Shown here piece after piece: positions 46,200-58,077 of a DNA stretch of 64,000 nucleotides (its first letter is position 1; each line of letters starts with the position of its first letter). The notes under the pieces were generated by a model. The model did no database searches. It worked only from the letters and a program-made list of their open reading frames with translations, and had not been told where the DNA came from. The translations under genes and the position numbers were made by a program. The stretch comes from Gyromitra esculenta (Eukaryota; Ascomycota; Pezizomycetes; Pezizales; Discinaceae): positions 1,599,721 to 1,663,720 of the forward strand of contig JBCAML010000013.1 of the NCBI GenBank assembly GCA_038503075.1. Direction: 5' to 3'.

Positions 46200-49100
46200 T
46201 CGAAATCCCTGGGTTGTCGCAGAAGATCGCTACCTTGATGGGCTGAACGCTGAGGACACAGCTCTTTATAAACGTGCTTCCGCAAAAAACCTGCTCTATA
46301 GCACCAGCGCCGCACAGATCCGCCACGAAAACAACAGTAGGTCGAGAGCGGCGTCCAAGAAACTTCAACCTCTCGTTGCTGCCATCACTCAGTACGGTAT
46401 TGCGCTAGACGTCGTGTCAAATACGGCCCCTTTGTTCTTTTCGCCGGTATGGGGTGCTTTGCGGGTTCTCTTGCATGTAGGATTCCTCAGCTAGCGTAGG
46501 CTTCGCATATACAGAGATTTCGTTGCTGACGAAAGGCGCGCGTTTTAGATTGCGAGTGAGTTCGATAAGTATTATGGGAAGCTTATTGAGATGTTGGAGA
46601 GAATAGGAAATGCAATTCCCACATTTGAGTCCTATGAGGAACTCTTCCCAAATCACGAGCAGCTACTCTACTCATTATCAGCGGCCTACCTTGACATTAT
46701 TACTTTCTGTACCGAAGCTAAAGCTTTGTTTCAGAAAGCCAAGAAGAAAAAGTGTAAGCCGTATATCGATGCCTTTGAAGGCGTCCAAGTTTGGCAGACG
46801 TATTATATTCTGACTTCGGATTGTCCATAGCTCAATTTTCATTGCCAGGAAGCGGCTTACGAGTACTTAAGCTCGTTTGGAAACCATTCGAGCGGGATTT
46901 CGGAGCTACGATCGAAAGATTCCGTCTGCACACAAGAAAAGTTGATATTGAGGCGCAACTCGCACATATGATCGAGCAGGCGGTGGAGAGGAGAGAACAG
47001 GGAAACGAAAGAGATGCTCAGGCATTAGAGCGAACTATATCGGAAACGGAGAGGCAGAGGCAACTACTTCTCCATAAAGGTGAGGAATGGATGCCTCCTC
47101 ACGCTCGGATGACAAGGCTGATCTGAGGCCTATAGAGCAACTACGCGATAACTTATTGAAAAAATTATCGCAATGCGATCAAGATTACAAGCATCGTGTT
47201 ATGAAGAAGATACGAGTCGAAGGGACTGGTAAATGGTTGTTGAACTCTGATGAATTTGGTACATGGCGGAATGGGATCGATTCTTCGTGTCTTTGGTGCC
47301 ACGGAATTCGTACGTACCTTCGAAACGGGAAACATTTTCTCTAGACGTGCTGATCGTTGGATTGAGGATAGCGGGATCTGGGAAGTCAATCGTGACGTAT
47401 TTTACCCAACTTCTCTTTTGCCGGTTATATTATCTTATTTCTAGACAATATTAACTTGCATGGCTTCTTCATAGCACTTCTGTTATAGACGCGATAAGAG
47501 ACGAACACCTATTAGATAATGTTTCGGTGGCGTGGTTCTACTGCGACTATTCGGAACCAAGGACTCTCGAGCCATCGGAAATTGTGGGGAGTCTTATTAA
47601 ACAATTACTGACCGTTCGATTACTCACCATGTCTATTGACCTACAAATTCAGTTAGAGAGGATCTACGAAAACGGGCGAGTTCCAGACACGGATGAGCTG
47701 TTTGATATGTTCTTCCGTGTTATTAGGGAGTTGCCGAAGGTCTTCATCATTATTGACGGATTAGATGAATGTAAAGAGAAAGAAAGAGGTCCCCTTTTGC
47801 AGTGGGTTAAAGCCTTGTCGAAGTCTCGACCAACTCCTGTCAAACTCTTCATTGCCAGCCGAGAGGAGATAGATATCCAAAAGGCAATCACAGGTTCGCC
47901 GTCGATCCAAACTACTGGACATAACGTTTCGTCAGACATCGCCGATGTTGTGAAGGACCTGGTCAGGGTGAGGGTGCTGGGAGAGAGGAATTGGTCACAA
48001 GACCCTGTCCTTGTTCAGGAGATTGTTGATGCACTCATTTCTGGAGCTCGGGGAATGTGAGCAATGACTTCAAATACTTACTATAGCAACCGTTGCTTTG
48101 GTTTTACTAAAGAACGACCTATAGGTTCCTTTGGGCGACACTTCAACTCGATGACATCTGCGAAGAATTATCAGAAGATGGAGTGAGGTGTGCTCTCAAG
48201 CGGCTGCCTGATGGGCTGAATGGAACTTTCATACGAGCGCTTCAGAAAATAAAGGCGCGGGGCCCGACCCAGGTTGCAGCCGCACAGAAGCTGTTCATGT
48301 GGCTTGTGGGCGGCAAAAGGAACCTAACAGTAGAGGAATTGAAAGAAGCAGTATCGGTTGCGCCTGGAGACTCAGATATACGGAAACGAAGGATACCAGA
48401 CGATCTGCAGCTGATAAGGGCTTGTGGGAGTCTCGTTGTATATGACCCGGAAGAAAAAACCCTCAGGTTAGCACATTACACCGTACGGCAGTTCCTTCTC
48501 TCACAACCTTCGGAGATCAAGCTTTCCCTCCGCCTCCCGAATTTTCATACCGATATTAACCAAGCAAATGTGGAGATTGGTCAAATCTGCATGACCTACA
48601 TCTGTTTTTCCACGTTTGAGACCCAAATCGTTCGTAGGACCCTAAAGCATCTGTCAGTTTCAGATACGAGGCTTCTTCGGTCAGGCACGTCGAGATGGGT
48701 CCCACAAATGGCTGGCTTTAGTCGGGCTCAAACCACGGCTTGGAACTTGTTTAGAGGAAGAATGTTCTCATCCACGGGTCCAACCCCTGATATTAACTTC
48801 ACTAAACACCTGTTCGTCGTAAAAAAGCCTGCGAAAGATTTTAAGCACAACTACAAATTCCTTGACTACGTCATCGAGTTTTGGGTAGACCATGCCGCAT
48901 CCTTTACCTCAGAACAGCCACGGATCTGGAAACAGTTCGAAAACGTTGCGCTTGAACGAAAGCTCTTTTTCAATTTCCGGCCATGGTTGACGCAGAACCC
49001 CTCAAACTGCTCGGATACCCAAAACGCGTTCCGCTGGGCACTAGAGAATACCCACGAACCTTTGATAAAGTTGGTTCTCAATTCAACTAAATACGAGTGG

Positions 49101-49502
49101 TCTTTTCTCCATTCTGCCTTCGAAAACAATGAGCATGCGCTGTGTTTTGCGTCGAGGATGGGTCATGAGCAAACAGTGGAAATTCTTTTGCCTGCCCTTT
49201 CCAATAGTCTTGATAGCGGGATCAGGACCCGTACAGAACCTCTCATAAAATCCATCAAATTGGCTACGTCACACGGTCATATTAGCATAGCCACCAAACT
49301 TCTCACCGAGTTTCAGGAGTTAGAAGCGCTACGACCTGGAGGGCCTATGGATGAAGTTTTTAGAATGGCAGTCGAGTGTGGCCACAGCCAAATATTAGTC
49401 CTGTTACGCGACAAATTCGGCTTTAGACCACGCCAAAAGTCAACACAAATGAAAGGGCCACTCCGGAAGCCGCTGAGAATGACAATAGACTACTGTTTGT
49501 GA
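46200..49502 (+). CDS. NACHT-domain NLR-like protein (STAND NTPase), NLR 1
   Basis: Multi-exon fungal NLR. The N-terminal helical region reads EDRYLDGLNAEDTALYKRAS, KLQPLVAAITQYGIALDVV, FSPVWGALRVLLH|IASEFDKYYGKL, NAIPTFESYEELFPNHEQLL and VWKPFERDFGATIERF. The NACHT core follows: SCLWCHGI|PGSGKSIVT is the Walker A, rejoined by an intron ending at GGATAG. Next come VAWFYCDYSEPRTLEPSEIV, the Walker B VFIIIDGLDECKEKERGP, and LFIASREEIDI. ISGARGM|FLWATLQLDDI marks the winged-helix boundary, then LTVEELKEAVSV, RLAHYTVRQFLL, and a C-terminal region with decayed ankyrin-like helices (SRMGHEQTVEILLPAL, CGHSQILVLLRDKF). No recognisable N-terminal effector domain was found, and the 5' exon/ATG is unresolved. 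The junction at about 47085-47110 needs either a very short intron or a frameshift. Confidence 0.8.
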
Positions 49503-50327
49503 CTGTAGTTCTCAGCATTTCCGGATTAGTTGTAGTAAGGATCTATCAAGCATTTGGAAGTGAAATTTATTCTAAGAATCCAGCAAAATAGTAGTAAATT
49601 TGCTTAGCTTCTGCGATTTTGCATACCCCTAACTAATTCTTAAGATATTGGTACTATACTGGGAGCCTTGGGATGTTGGTAATCATGGTTGACACATCGT
49701 GTACAACATGCTGAGTACGGGTTTTTATTCATTTAGATGTTATGTATATTCGATTCCTATTAGAGTAGTTAATTCAATTTGTGGTGTCGATTCCGTTCTT
49801 GGATACATCTTCTCATTGCTATGAAGCCTGGATATATCTGCAGTCGTTTTATTAACGATAGATAAGATACATGTGCATGTATTCTGGGACACCTCTAGGC
49901 CGGGTGACGAGTAACATGATAAATACGGGCACATGATGTGTTCGTTAGGCTCGATGGGCTAGTTATGCAAGCTAGTCACGATGCTTCGAGGAATCTCGAA
50001 GATTAGATAGCGCAAGGGAACCGACGAGGATTAGGAGAAGCCGTATTCATTACATAGCTAGTAGCTATGATTGCCATTTCGCTCATTCTGTGTCTTTGGA
50101 GTTAATATATATTAGAAAGACATGGGCCAGGAAGTGCATGAAGAGACACGGCTGTATGTGGGCTAATGGGAATGGGGGAATGTATGAGGAAGAGAGCACG
50201 TACTCAACACTGCCGCAGTCGCGCGGACATACACGCTCGCCAACTACTTTCCGTGATTTTAAATATATATTTTTGTAATTTATCCTAACATTATATCTGA
50301 TTTGGCTTACCCTTATTTATGGGGCGC

Positions 50328-50362
50328 CAAATGGGTCAAAAGCTTAGCTTTTGACCCATTTG
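50328..50362. repeat. 35-bp near-perfect palindrome
   Basis: Arms CAAATGGGTCAAAAGCT and AGCTTTTGACCCATTTG (17 bp, no mismatch) are separated by one T. It could form a cruciform or a terminator-like hairpin. Confidence 0.9.
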
Positions 50363-50717
50363 CTCTTCCATACTTATTGGCTTCTTTCTTTCTAAAAACA
50401 TCTACCCTGGTTTTTCTATTTGTTTAGGGAGGATAACGCAATATCCTAGCCATAACGCATACGTCTTAGGCTTTATCATTTTAGACTAGTACATGGGGGA
50501 CTAATAGACTAGCAATTTCTGATCTATGACTAATCCGTAGTTTCGGATATAAATAATAAAGCACTAGATTTAGTTAGCTTGATTATAATTGCAGGAGACA
50601 GGGGTTTCAAGCTGCTGGCGTGGCATTCGAGCTACCCCTCCTAGCCTCGTAGGCATAGTTTAATTTTCAATAGGAACATTCTGTTCTCAACTAGCGAATC
50701 TTATATACATATATGTA

Positions 50718-50946
50718 GGGTGTGAGGGTAAATCTGGCGACAGATGGAGGTGCAGCTCTATTCTCAGTGGGTTCAAACTGGTTTGAATTTCATACTTTCC
50801 TAGTCAACTTTATTCAATATTCAATGCATAGTATCCTTAACCCGGTAGGGATTTTTATCAGGCTTTATAGGGAGTTGTGAAGGGGGGAGAATAATTGATA
50901 TCTCTTGCCTGCACCGCCACCTGTCGCCAGACTTACCCTCACACCC
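50718..50946. mobile_element. 229-bp MITE with about 37-bp inverted ends
   Basis: GGGTGTGAGGGTAAATCTGG on the left is inverted at the right, ending CCAGACTTACCCTCACACCC. The arms continue to GGTGCA/TGCACC with few mismatches. I see no clear target duplication. Confidence 0.8.
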
Positions 50947-51186
50947 GAGTACTCAAACTAATGATAGTGATGCTTCAGCACATTATATTAGGGCTCGCTT
51001 ACTAATTAGAGTGGTAACGAGCGTGACGTTTTACAGGTCTCCGACATTCAGGGCATGTATCATCCTTACCTGTATATATTTGTATTGGGAGACTTGTCTG
51101 TAATACTATATGTATATATATTTCTTTAATAGTACATGTAGTTATATAAGAAGGCCTCCACAGATACATCGATAAAGGGACGGAAA

Positions 51187-51271
51187 TTGTCTCGAACCAG
51201 TCCCAATTAGGCTTAGTTTGCTTATGTAATTACTTCACCAAGCCATTGCCCCAGAGCCTGGTTCGAGACAA
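51187..51271. mobile_element. About 85-bp MITE, family C, copy 1
   Basis: TTGTCTCGAACCAG on the left and CTGGTTCGAGACAA on the right are perfect inverses. The interior carries TAATTACTTCACCAAGCCAT. A related, inverted copy lies at 53174-53273. Confidence 0.8.
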
Positions 51272-52123
51272 GGATGGAGAGTGAAAAACATACATTAACA
51301 GAGTTTATTTAATCCTCCCCCTGCCCTAAGAAGCGCTTTATAGCAAATCTACCCTATTCCTTGTCACATTCCTTACCACCTATTCTGTCTATTAAAATTG
51401 ATATAGATCCATTTGGGAAACGTATAGTTAATTAGCGAGAAGCTCAAAGACTGAGACTCTGCAGATGGACCACGCTAAAAACCCTGTCAAACTTTAATTA
51501 AACGGCCCACGCTCTGATTCTGTAAGAGCACTTCTCTTCTAGGATAAGAACCTCGAAAGAGGGCGTGTGGCTTTAAATATCCCATAGGCTCAGGTACAGT
51601 TCGGTGGTATATAAACTCGCGCTCTCCATGTTTTTGTGTTCTGCTGCTGGAAGATAGGTATATATATGTTCTAACTCGGCTCGTATGTAAAATGGCGGTT
51701 GTTTAGTCGCGGGACAACTGAAAACACACTAAAATAGCATCTTATCACCCAACTATCCCATGAGGAAGAAAATTTGCAGTACTCTCCTAGCTTTTCATGA
51801 GGGTCAAACCACCTATATGATTTATCTTAATAGTCTCTTTTTCCTCTAGATACCTCTTTTTCATGAATATCTGTTAATAAAGGCTTGGGAATCCTAGCGG
51901 CCGACCCAATTTCTGTTTAATCTTAGTGAAGATTTAGCAATGCAACCAACCTCAGTCTGTTTGTAACACCGCACTTGCAAAATATACCCAATTATAAAGG
52001 AAAATACATTTGGAAATCTCAGAAGCGAATCTACCCGAACTATGAAAATTGCAGGCCATTTCAAATGTTGAAGAGTTGAAAGAATGGTGGGTAAAAGTGT
52101 AATTTAGGTGCATTTCGCTTGTA

Positions 52124-52356
52124 CAGTCACCTTTGCAAAATCCTGGCACCCTACTAGTTGTTGATAATAAACTAAATAGCTACGAATCGAACTGGAAAAT
52201 AGTAATTCAAAGGGGTAGAAAACCATGGAGATCTTCAGATGCTAAATAACATCTAACTACCTCACATAACTATCTTCTATGAAAACTATAGCCTCAATCC
52301 GTCGGCAGTCGTGCTTAATAGAGACGAGGGGTGCCAAGACTTTTCGAACGAGACTG
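52124..52356. mobile_element. 233-bp pogo-type MITE, family B, copy 2 (inverted)
   Basis: Reverse-orientation copy of 45262-45494. It begins CAGTCACCTTTGCAAAATCC and ends AGACTTTTCGAACGAGACTG, with TA on both sides. The interior includes TAATAGAGACGAGGGGTGCC. Confidence 0.88.
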
Positions 52357-52404
52357 TACATGTGTCCCGTCACTAAACGGCCGCCATTCTATGTAGTTAA
52401 AAAA

Positions 52405-52918
52405 CAGAGGTGCAGACTACCCCCGTTTTCGGTTTGAGGTTATAGAATACCCCAGGGGTGTATATTACCCCCCGCTTGCTAAGGCAAAAGAAAAGAATAA
52501 TCATCCTTAAATGCCGGCCTGAAGATTTCTATTTGTAGTTTGATACTAGGGGTTAAGTGTTTTACTCCAACGCATCTAAATAACTTCAAAGGCTTGGAGA
52601 GGGCTAGCCATATATAGTATCATCCTAAACCAAGATTAATATTGCTTTAGGAAGAATTCTCTGAGTCCAACTTCGTTCACTCAGTTATTAGTAGTCGGCT
52701 GTGTAATCTTCCTTACCTCAACATAGTTACGTTCACCCCAGAGAGCTATAGGTGCTGGATCCGATACTCTAATTCTGGTTTTTACACACAGCGGCTATTG
52801 ATGTGTGTGAACCTATAGATGGCGGTGAGAGAGAGGGAAAAAAAATAACTTATTTGTCTTAGCGAGCTGGGGTACTCTTGAACCTCACACAAGAAACGGG
52901 AGGTATTCTGCACCTTTG
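52405..52918. mobile_element. About 514-bp inverted-repeat element
   Basis: CAGAGGTGCAGACTACCCCC on the left is inverted at the right, ending AGGTATTCTGCACCTTTG. Similarity continues through CGTTTTCGGTTTGAGGTT. It is the largest non-autonomous element in the window and has no transposase frame. Confidence 0.75.
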
Positions 52919-53173
52919 CTCATAATTAAATTTTAATTGTAAAGTGACCGACCTGTAAACAAATGGGACAGCTGATTTACAACTGGGGTTTCTTTGGGCA
53001 CAAGCTGACCCGCCAACAAAGTGAAACTAGTGGATGGCCGATATTCAGGGAATTCTATGCACTAGTGCTTATACAAACAAGCCTGAAATTTCCTTAATAC
53101 ACGGATATCTATCAGCACCCTACCACTCGTAATTTTGTGAATTCAAAGGACCGCCCCTCAAGGCTCTTATAGT

Positions 53174-53273
53174 TTTGTCTCGAACTAGACTTTGGGGCTC
53201 TGTACTTCACCAATGGCTTGGTGAAGTAATTACATAAACAAGCTAAGCCTAATTGGGACTGGCTCGAGACAAA
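53174..53273. mobile_element. About 100-bp MITE, family C, copy 2 (inverted)
   Basis: TTGTCTCGAACTAG on the left and CTGGCTCGAGACAA on the right. Its interior ATGGCTTGGTGAAGTAATTA is the reverse complement of the copy at 51187-51271. Confidence 0.78.
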
Positions 53274-53957
53274 TTATAGTTGTGTATCAAACCTAAAGCT
53301 TGAATTTTTAGTGAAAGCAGTGATCCGGAGTACTAGTATTGTAGATACTTACGGATGGGTAGCTGAATTCAATTTTCCAAGATCTTGCATGGATGATCGT
53401 GATGTAGTAATGGCAGTGGTGGTGGGGTTTTAAAAACGAGTCAACTACACTTTGTAAGTGGGCCATTAGTGTACGAAGTGAAATCATTTGCACATGGTAT
53501 TTAATTAAATACGGGTTAGAACATACGTGTTATATTAATTGAGGGAATGCTATATGTTAATCCGTGGGCGATCTCTGCGACGGCCTGTATTTCACGATCC
53601 TATACGGTATGAATATGAAATATAGTAATTATATCGCCTACGAATCTTCTTCCGAAGCATTTTTTGGCCGCTTTCGTCCCTTGGTCCGAGACGCACAACT
53701 TACCTGGTGTTTGCTGACTAGTTCTATCCAAGTTAGAAACTTTGCGAAACGTTTATCCTTAAATTTCTGGGCCGTCGCGATCGTAACTACCTTATAAGAT
53801 TATTCTAGCTGAGGTAGCAGCACAGGAAAATCCTCGGATCGCAAAATGCGCACCGCTGTACCAACCAAAGATCAAGTCTACCTATGTCTCAGCATCTCAT
53901 ATGCTGGCTGGGAAGCTGAATACCAGAAGGATGGCCCAGTTTCGCCCCATCGATACA

Positions 53958-54056
53958 CTCAAGTGGCCGGAATCTTTTCAGCTCAAGTGATCAACTAATG
54001 AGAAATTAGCCTGTCAAATCGAGTCACATGACCTGAAAAGATTTCGGCCGCTTGAG
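53958..54056. mobile_element. 99-bp MITE, family A, copy 2 (inverted)
   Basis: Begins CTCAAGTGGCCGGAATCTTT and ends AAGATTTCGGCCGCTTGAG. It is the reverse of the 42744-42842 copy. TA follows the right end. Confidence 0.85.
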
Positions 54057-55452
54057 TATCTCTTTCGCTGGTGCTTAGAGGCTGCTAAAGATGTCAACCT
54101 CGATCAGGTAGATAAATGGACGATCTTGCTGTATTGAGGTGATTCCTATCCGGATATGAGGCTGAAATGAGGCCTTGCACTCAGTCACCAAACTAGTTGG
54201 AGCTTTCCCAGCGTAAAGGATACTCGCAACAAGCATGAAGAACCTGAAAATTACTTTTGCTGGCATTGTTTTCTGATTCGTCTTAGTTTGGCACACCCAC
54301 GATTTGGTTGGTCAACTCACACTTGAATTTCCGGGTTCTTTATTCTCGATGCGAGTATACAGCTGCAGGTGAAACATATATATGCATAAATATATGTGAA
54401 CGTGTGACGAATCAGTGGGCCTGAGGGAATCTTGCTGTGGTTCTGCTCAGCCTGTTGAGTTTTAGAAATAAAGGGTCTAATCCTAGTATCTTTTAGCCTC
54501 GAGTTCCCAGAACATGGAACGTGCGAAATTTCACTGTAGAAAATCTCTAGGGCACGGTCCACCATTCGCTTTTGTTTCACTACTCAGAACTACCAACTAA
54601 TACCATGTATATGTATGGCGCATGTCACCTCAGTCGGCAGGGATGGATATGTACGAGCTCGGATACAGAATGTAGATCTGTGGCTGAATCCTTTTTTTGC
54701 CAGACCGAGGACAATGTGTTGCATACCGACAAAGCACATTATTGCTTTTGCGAGTATCCTATTCCAGGTGCCCGAAGTTTCTTTTGGTATTGCCCCGCCG
54801 AACACTTAGGATAATATACGATATATAAGATACCTCTGACTGCTCTAAGGGGGCCGAACCAGTTGATACTTCTAGGAAAAACTATCGGGTGCGTTGTTTA
54901 GTAGTAGCAGAACCTCCCTCAAATTTTGGTTTCAAAGAGATCGCGTGGGTACCAGTGAGTTATCCTGAGAGAGCTGTTCCGCCCGTTTTGCGGCTGACTA
55001 GAATAACAGAACATCCAGAGAAGACTCCTGTACTATTCACCACATAGTATAACCGCTTTTTAGTAGGTCTATATGTTTGCGAAGGGCCTAATTGACGTTA
55101 GCGAGACTAATCACGTATGAGCACAGCCTAGGAGCGTGCTTAGGCCTAGGGTATCATGAGAACTTGCCCGTATTCCGGGAAACATAGGTAAGTGATCTGC
55201 TAACCATCATCTGATGCTGAGGGAGCCGAGAAGTTTAGTATTTAACTAACTTGGTTAATCTTGTAGAACTCTGTGTGCCTAGAGCAACTGTTCGAATAGT
55301 TTGGGTAAATTACCAATTATCCGGGAGGTATATATATAGGTAAGTTGAACCCCCATAAAGATAAGGTGGATGAAAATGAAAATTCGGATGCTAATATAAT
55401 ACGATCAGATTAATCCAGCGCCATCTCCCGCTCCGACGCGATTGATACAGGA

Positions 55453-57021
55453 GTGGGACAACTCCCAACAGAAATCTATAAATCTTTCTTCATGACGGCG
55501 ATCCTACATATTTTTATGCTATTGGCGACTACAATGGCCACCGCGTCCGCTACATCGGCATCGCCATCATCAAGCGTCACCAATAGCACATATGACATTG
55601 GGTTTGGCATAAAAGCGACGGTTGCTCCGGAACCACGGGGGCGCGGCACGTTCAGTATCCTTTTTAGTTGCACTGTCACGTTTGCTTTCTGCATTTGGAC
55701 AGCAGTACATCCAAACATCGTACCTAGAACATCAATACTAAATCGGGTTTGGTACAAATTTATTTTGATGCTGATTGCTGTATATTTCCCTGAGGGAGTT
55801 ATGGTCTGTGCCTTTGGTCAATGGCGCGAAGCAAAGCAGATTCTCAAGAGATGGCCCGCGAATACCGATATTTCGAAGAAAGAATTCGACATGGATGGCG
55901 CATTTTTTGTGATAATGGGGGGATTTGTCGTGAGAGAATTCCCAGAGGATCTGAGCCCACTAGACTCGGTTCATTTCGAGAGTACGCCACTCAATATGGT
56001 CACCTTAACGTCTACCGGCTTCCTAAAATACCTAGAAGGGGGTTTCATCCATAGCGAAAGCTTCGAAAAGGGAGCGATCTCTGACAAAGGGAAGGCCGAT
56101 GGTTTTGCAAAAATGTTGGCTGGTGCTCAAGCCTTATGGCTATTGGCACAATGTATCACGCGATGGGTGGCTGGCTTGCCACTTACACTGCTTGAGATCC
56201 ATGTGGCCATACAGGTTATCTGTACGATGGTTATATTCCGATTTTGGTGGAATAAACCCCTGAACGTCAACGAACCCATCGAGATTACCCTACGAAGACG
56301 CCCGGGCTACTCTATTCGGCAGGTGCAGGCTGCGAGTTCAAAGACCCCCAGATATAATAATTTGATTCTCTCCCCCGAAGACTGGTTACCTCTGCAACAA
56401 TTGCCGGAAAATAATTGTTTGGCCACATTGAATAAAAACCAAGTAGCCTTAGCAGGTAAGGCGTGTTACGACATCGCGAGTTATGTTGACGATCGAAGAA
56501 GTCAATGGGGAGTTTTTATTGAAGGAGTTTTAATATGCCTCACCGGGGCCCTTCATGCAGCTGCATGGAACGTATATTTCCCAACCATTGTGGAATGTTG
56601 GCTTTGGCGCGTATCTTCATTGGGAATGTGCCTTTTCCCTGCGATTGCAGTGATCATTGTAGCACTTGGAGGGTACCGGAGAGAGCTCATTACTATGGTT
56701 TGGGAGGTAAGTCTTGGTGGGAGGGGACTCCTTCGGTTCTTAAGCTATGCTTTTTCAGGGTTATCTAAGATTTGTCATCAACGTGCCTGCAAGCGCATCT
56801 GTGGAGAGATCACTAGCGAAAGGCATAAACATGTCTCCCCGGTAATGTATTATGTGTTTTACATCATTCATTTAGTTTCGGTTTGGGGTTTTCTTTTATC
56901 CACTGGTGCATATTGTATTTCTAATGGTATTATACTTCTGGAGTCTTATGTAACCACGCGTGATCCCCCTCCCAACTCATTTTTAGGCCCTCGATGGATT
57001 AACTATTGGCCACATGCGTAA
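55453..57021 (+). CDS. Polytopic membrane protein of an expanded fungal family
   Basis: A 522-aa single-exon protein with a hydrophobic N-terminus (FFMTAILHIFMLLATTMATA) that could be a signal peptide or first helix, then a Ser/Thr-rich lumenal segment. GRGTFSILFSCTVTFAFCIW and FILMLIAVYFPEGVMVCAFG form two helices. A large loop holds DMDGAFFVIMGGFVVREFP. Later helices include LWLLAQCITRWVAGLPLTLL, EIHVAIQVICTMVIFRFWWN, FIEGVLICLTGALHAAAW, MCLFPAIAVIIVALGGY and YYVFYIIHLVSVWGFLLSTG, about 7-8 in all. I recognise the GRGT-S-L-SC, TRW..GLPLTLLEIH and FWW.KPL..NEP features from a large uncharacterised ascomycete family. No transporter or enzyme motif is visible. It lies directly upstream of NLR 2, on the same strand. 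Confidence 0.8.
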   Translation: MGQLPTEIYKSFFMTAILHIFMLLATTMATASATSASPSSSVTNSTYDIGFGIKATVAPEPRGRGTFSILFSCTVTFAFCIWTAVHPNIVPRTSILNRVWYKFILMLIAVYFPEGVMVCAFGQWREAKQILKRWPANTDISKKEFDMDGAFFVIMGGFVVREFPEDLSPLDSVHFESTPLNMVTLTSTGFLKYLEGGFIHSESFEKGAISDKGKADGFAKMLAGAQALWLLAQCITRWVAGLPLTLLEIHVAIQVICTMVIFRFWWNKPLNVNEPIEITLRRRPGYSIRQVQAASSKTPRYNNLILSPEDWLPLQQLPENNCLATLNKNQVALAGKACYDIASYVDDRRSQWGVFIEGVLICLTGALHAAAWNVYFPTIVECWLWRVSSLGMCLFPAIAVIIVALGGYRRELITMVWEVSLGGRGLLRFLSYAFSGLSKICHQRACKRICGEITSERHKHVSPVMYYVFYIIHLVSVWGFLLSTGAYCISNGIILLESYVTTRDPPPNSFLGPRWINYWPHA

Positions 57022-58077
57022 TTAGGAAAATTGGGGATTTGGGGGTGGTTGGGGATTTGGGGTCATAGTTTCACCTTTCTGATTTCGTTACTAAAGAGTT
57101 TCATATATTTCTATAGCGCTTTCTGTCAAAAAAGTCAAATTTCCTTTTGCTGTGAAGCTTAAAGGCAAGGAATATTGGTTGGTTTATGTTGGATTTGGGC
57201 GACTATGCTACTAGAAATTCTAAGTCTTTTATGTTCAATCTCAATTAACCCCTTAGAAGGGAAGGTGACTAGCTATCAATATCCTTTGAATATTTGGGTG
57301 TGGCCAAATTGAGGACACAAACTGGGATATAGGTATGACCTGCTGGTCTAAAAATTTTGTTATAATGATTTAAACACGGTTTTCGTCGTGATGTCAGTAC
57401 TCAACCCTAGGATCTTAGCACCCAAGACCCAGAAACGGTTAATTCCCTCTCCACACTTAATATAGTGATCCTAAAACTGATTGAAAGTACACGTCACTTA
57501 TAGCTATCAATCTGCGGGATAATTTTAGCAGGGCCTTGTAACTCTTTGTTTTAGCTAGCTGAAGCTTCGGCTATGTTGTAATCGGAGCTCGCAATCATCA
57601 ATTGTCACTCGATAACTCTAATTTGTAGTGCCATGGGATCTGAAATTTTATAGTATCGTTCTATAGACCTTTAACCAACTCAATTCTGGCTTTGTTTGCT
57701 AGTGAAAATTACAGGATTAGAGGCCTGAATCGTTTCCGAACGTTTACCGGTAATCTTTGTAATTGGTACTGACTCAGCACCGGCGCCAAGAAGCGGGGGG
57801 TTAGGATTTAGAACCCCGCGTTCACTTAACAATTTCCTAAACTTATTGCCAGTGCTGCACATCAATCTGACTAGACTAGTCGGTCTAAGGTAAGATTAAG
57901 GGGTCTGATTCCCAAATCGTTCATATATTCGTTCTTGTGGCATATACTGATCCATTCGATATTTAAAAAGCAGTTGATCTTCGGTGGGCTAAGCTAAGGG
58001 ATCGCATGGTTAGGGACGGTATACCTTTTGGTTATTATAACCAACACGCGCGTTTGTCATTTTAGGGAAATAGCAAA
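57022..58077. other. Intergenic region
   Basis: G-rich start (GGGGATTTGGGGG and GGGGATTTGGGG at 57033-57062, possible quadruplex), then AT-rich DNA upstream of NLR 2. I see no gene. Confidence 0.5.

Larger units (their letters stand above)
49503..55452. other. About 6-kb MITE-dense gene desert
   Basis: No gene is supported. At least six inverted-repeat elements and a long palindrome lie here, described individually. Short frames at 54.07-54.81 kb overlap on both strands and carry no motif. Confidence 0.6.
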
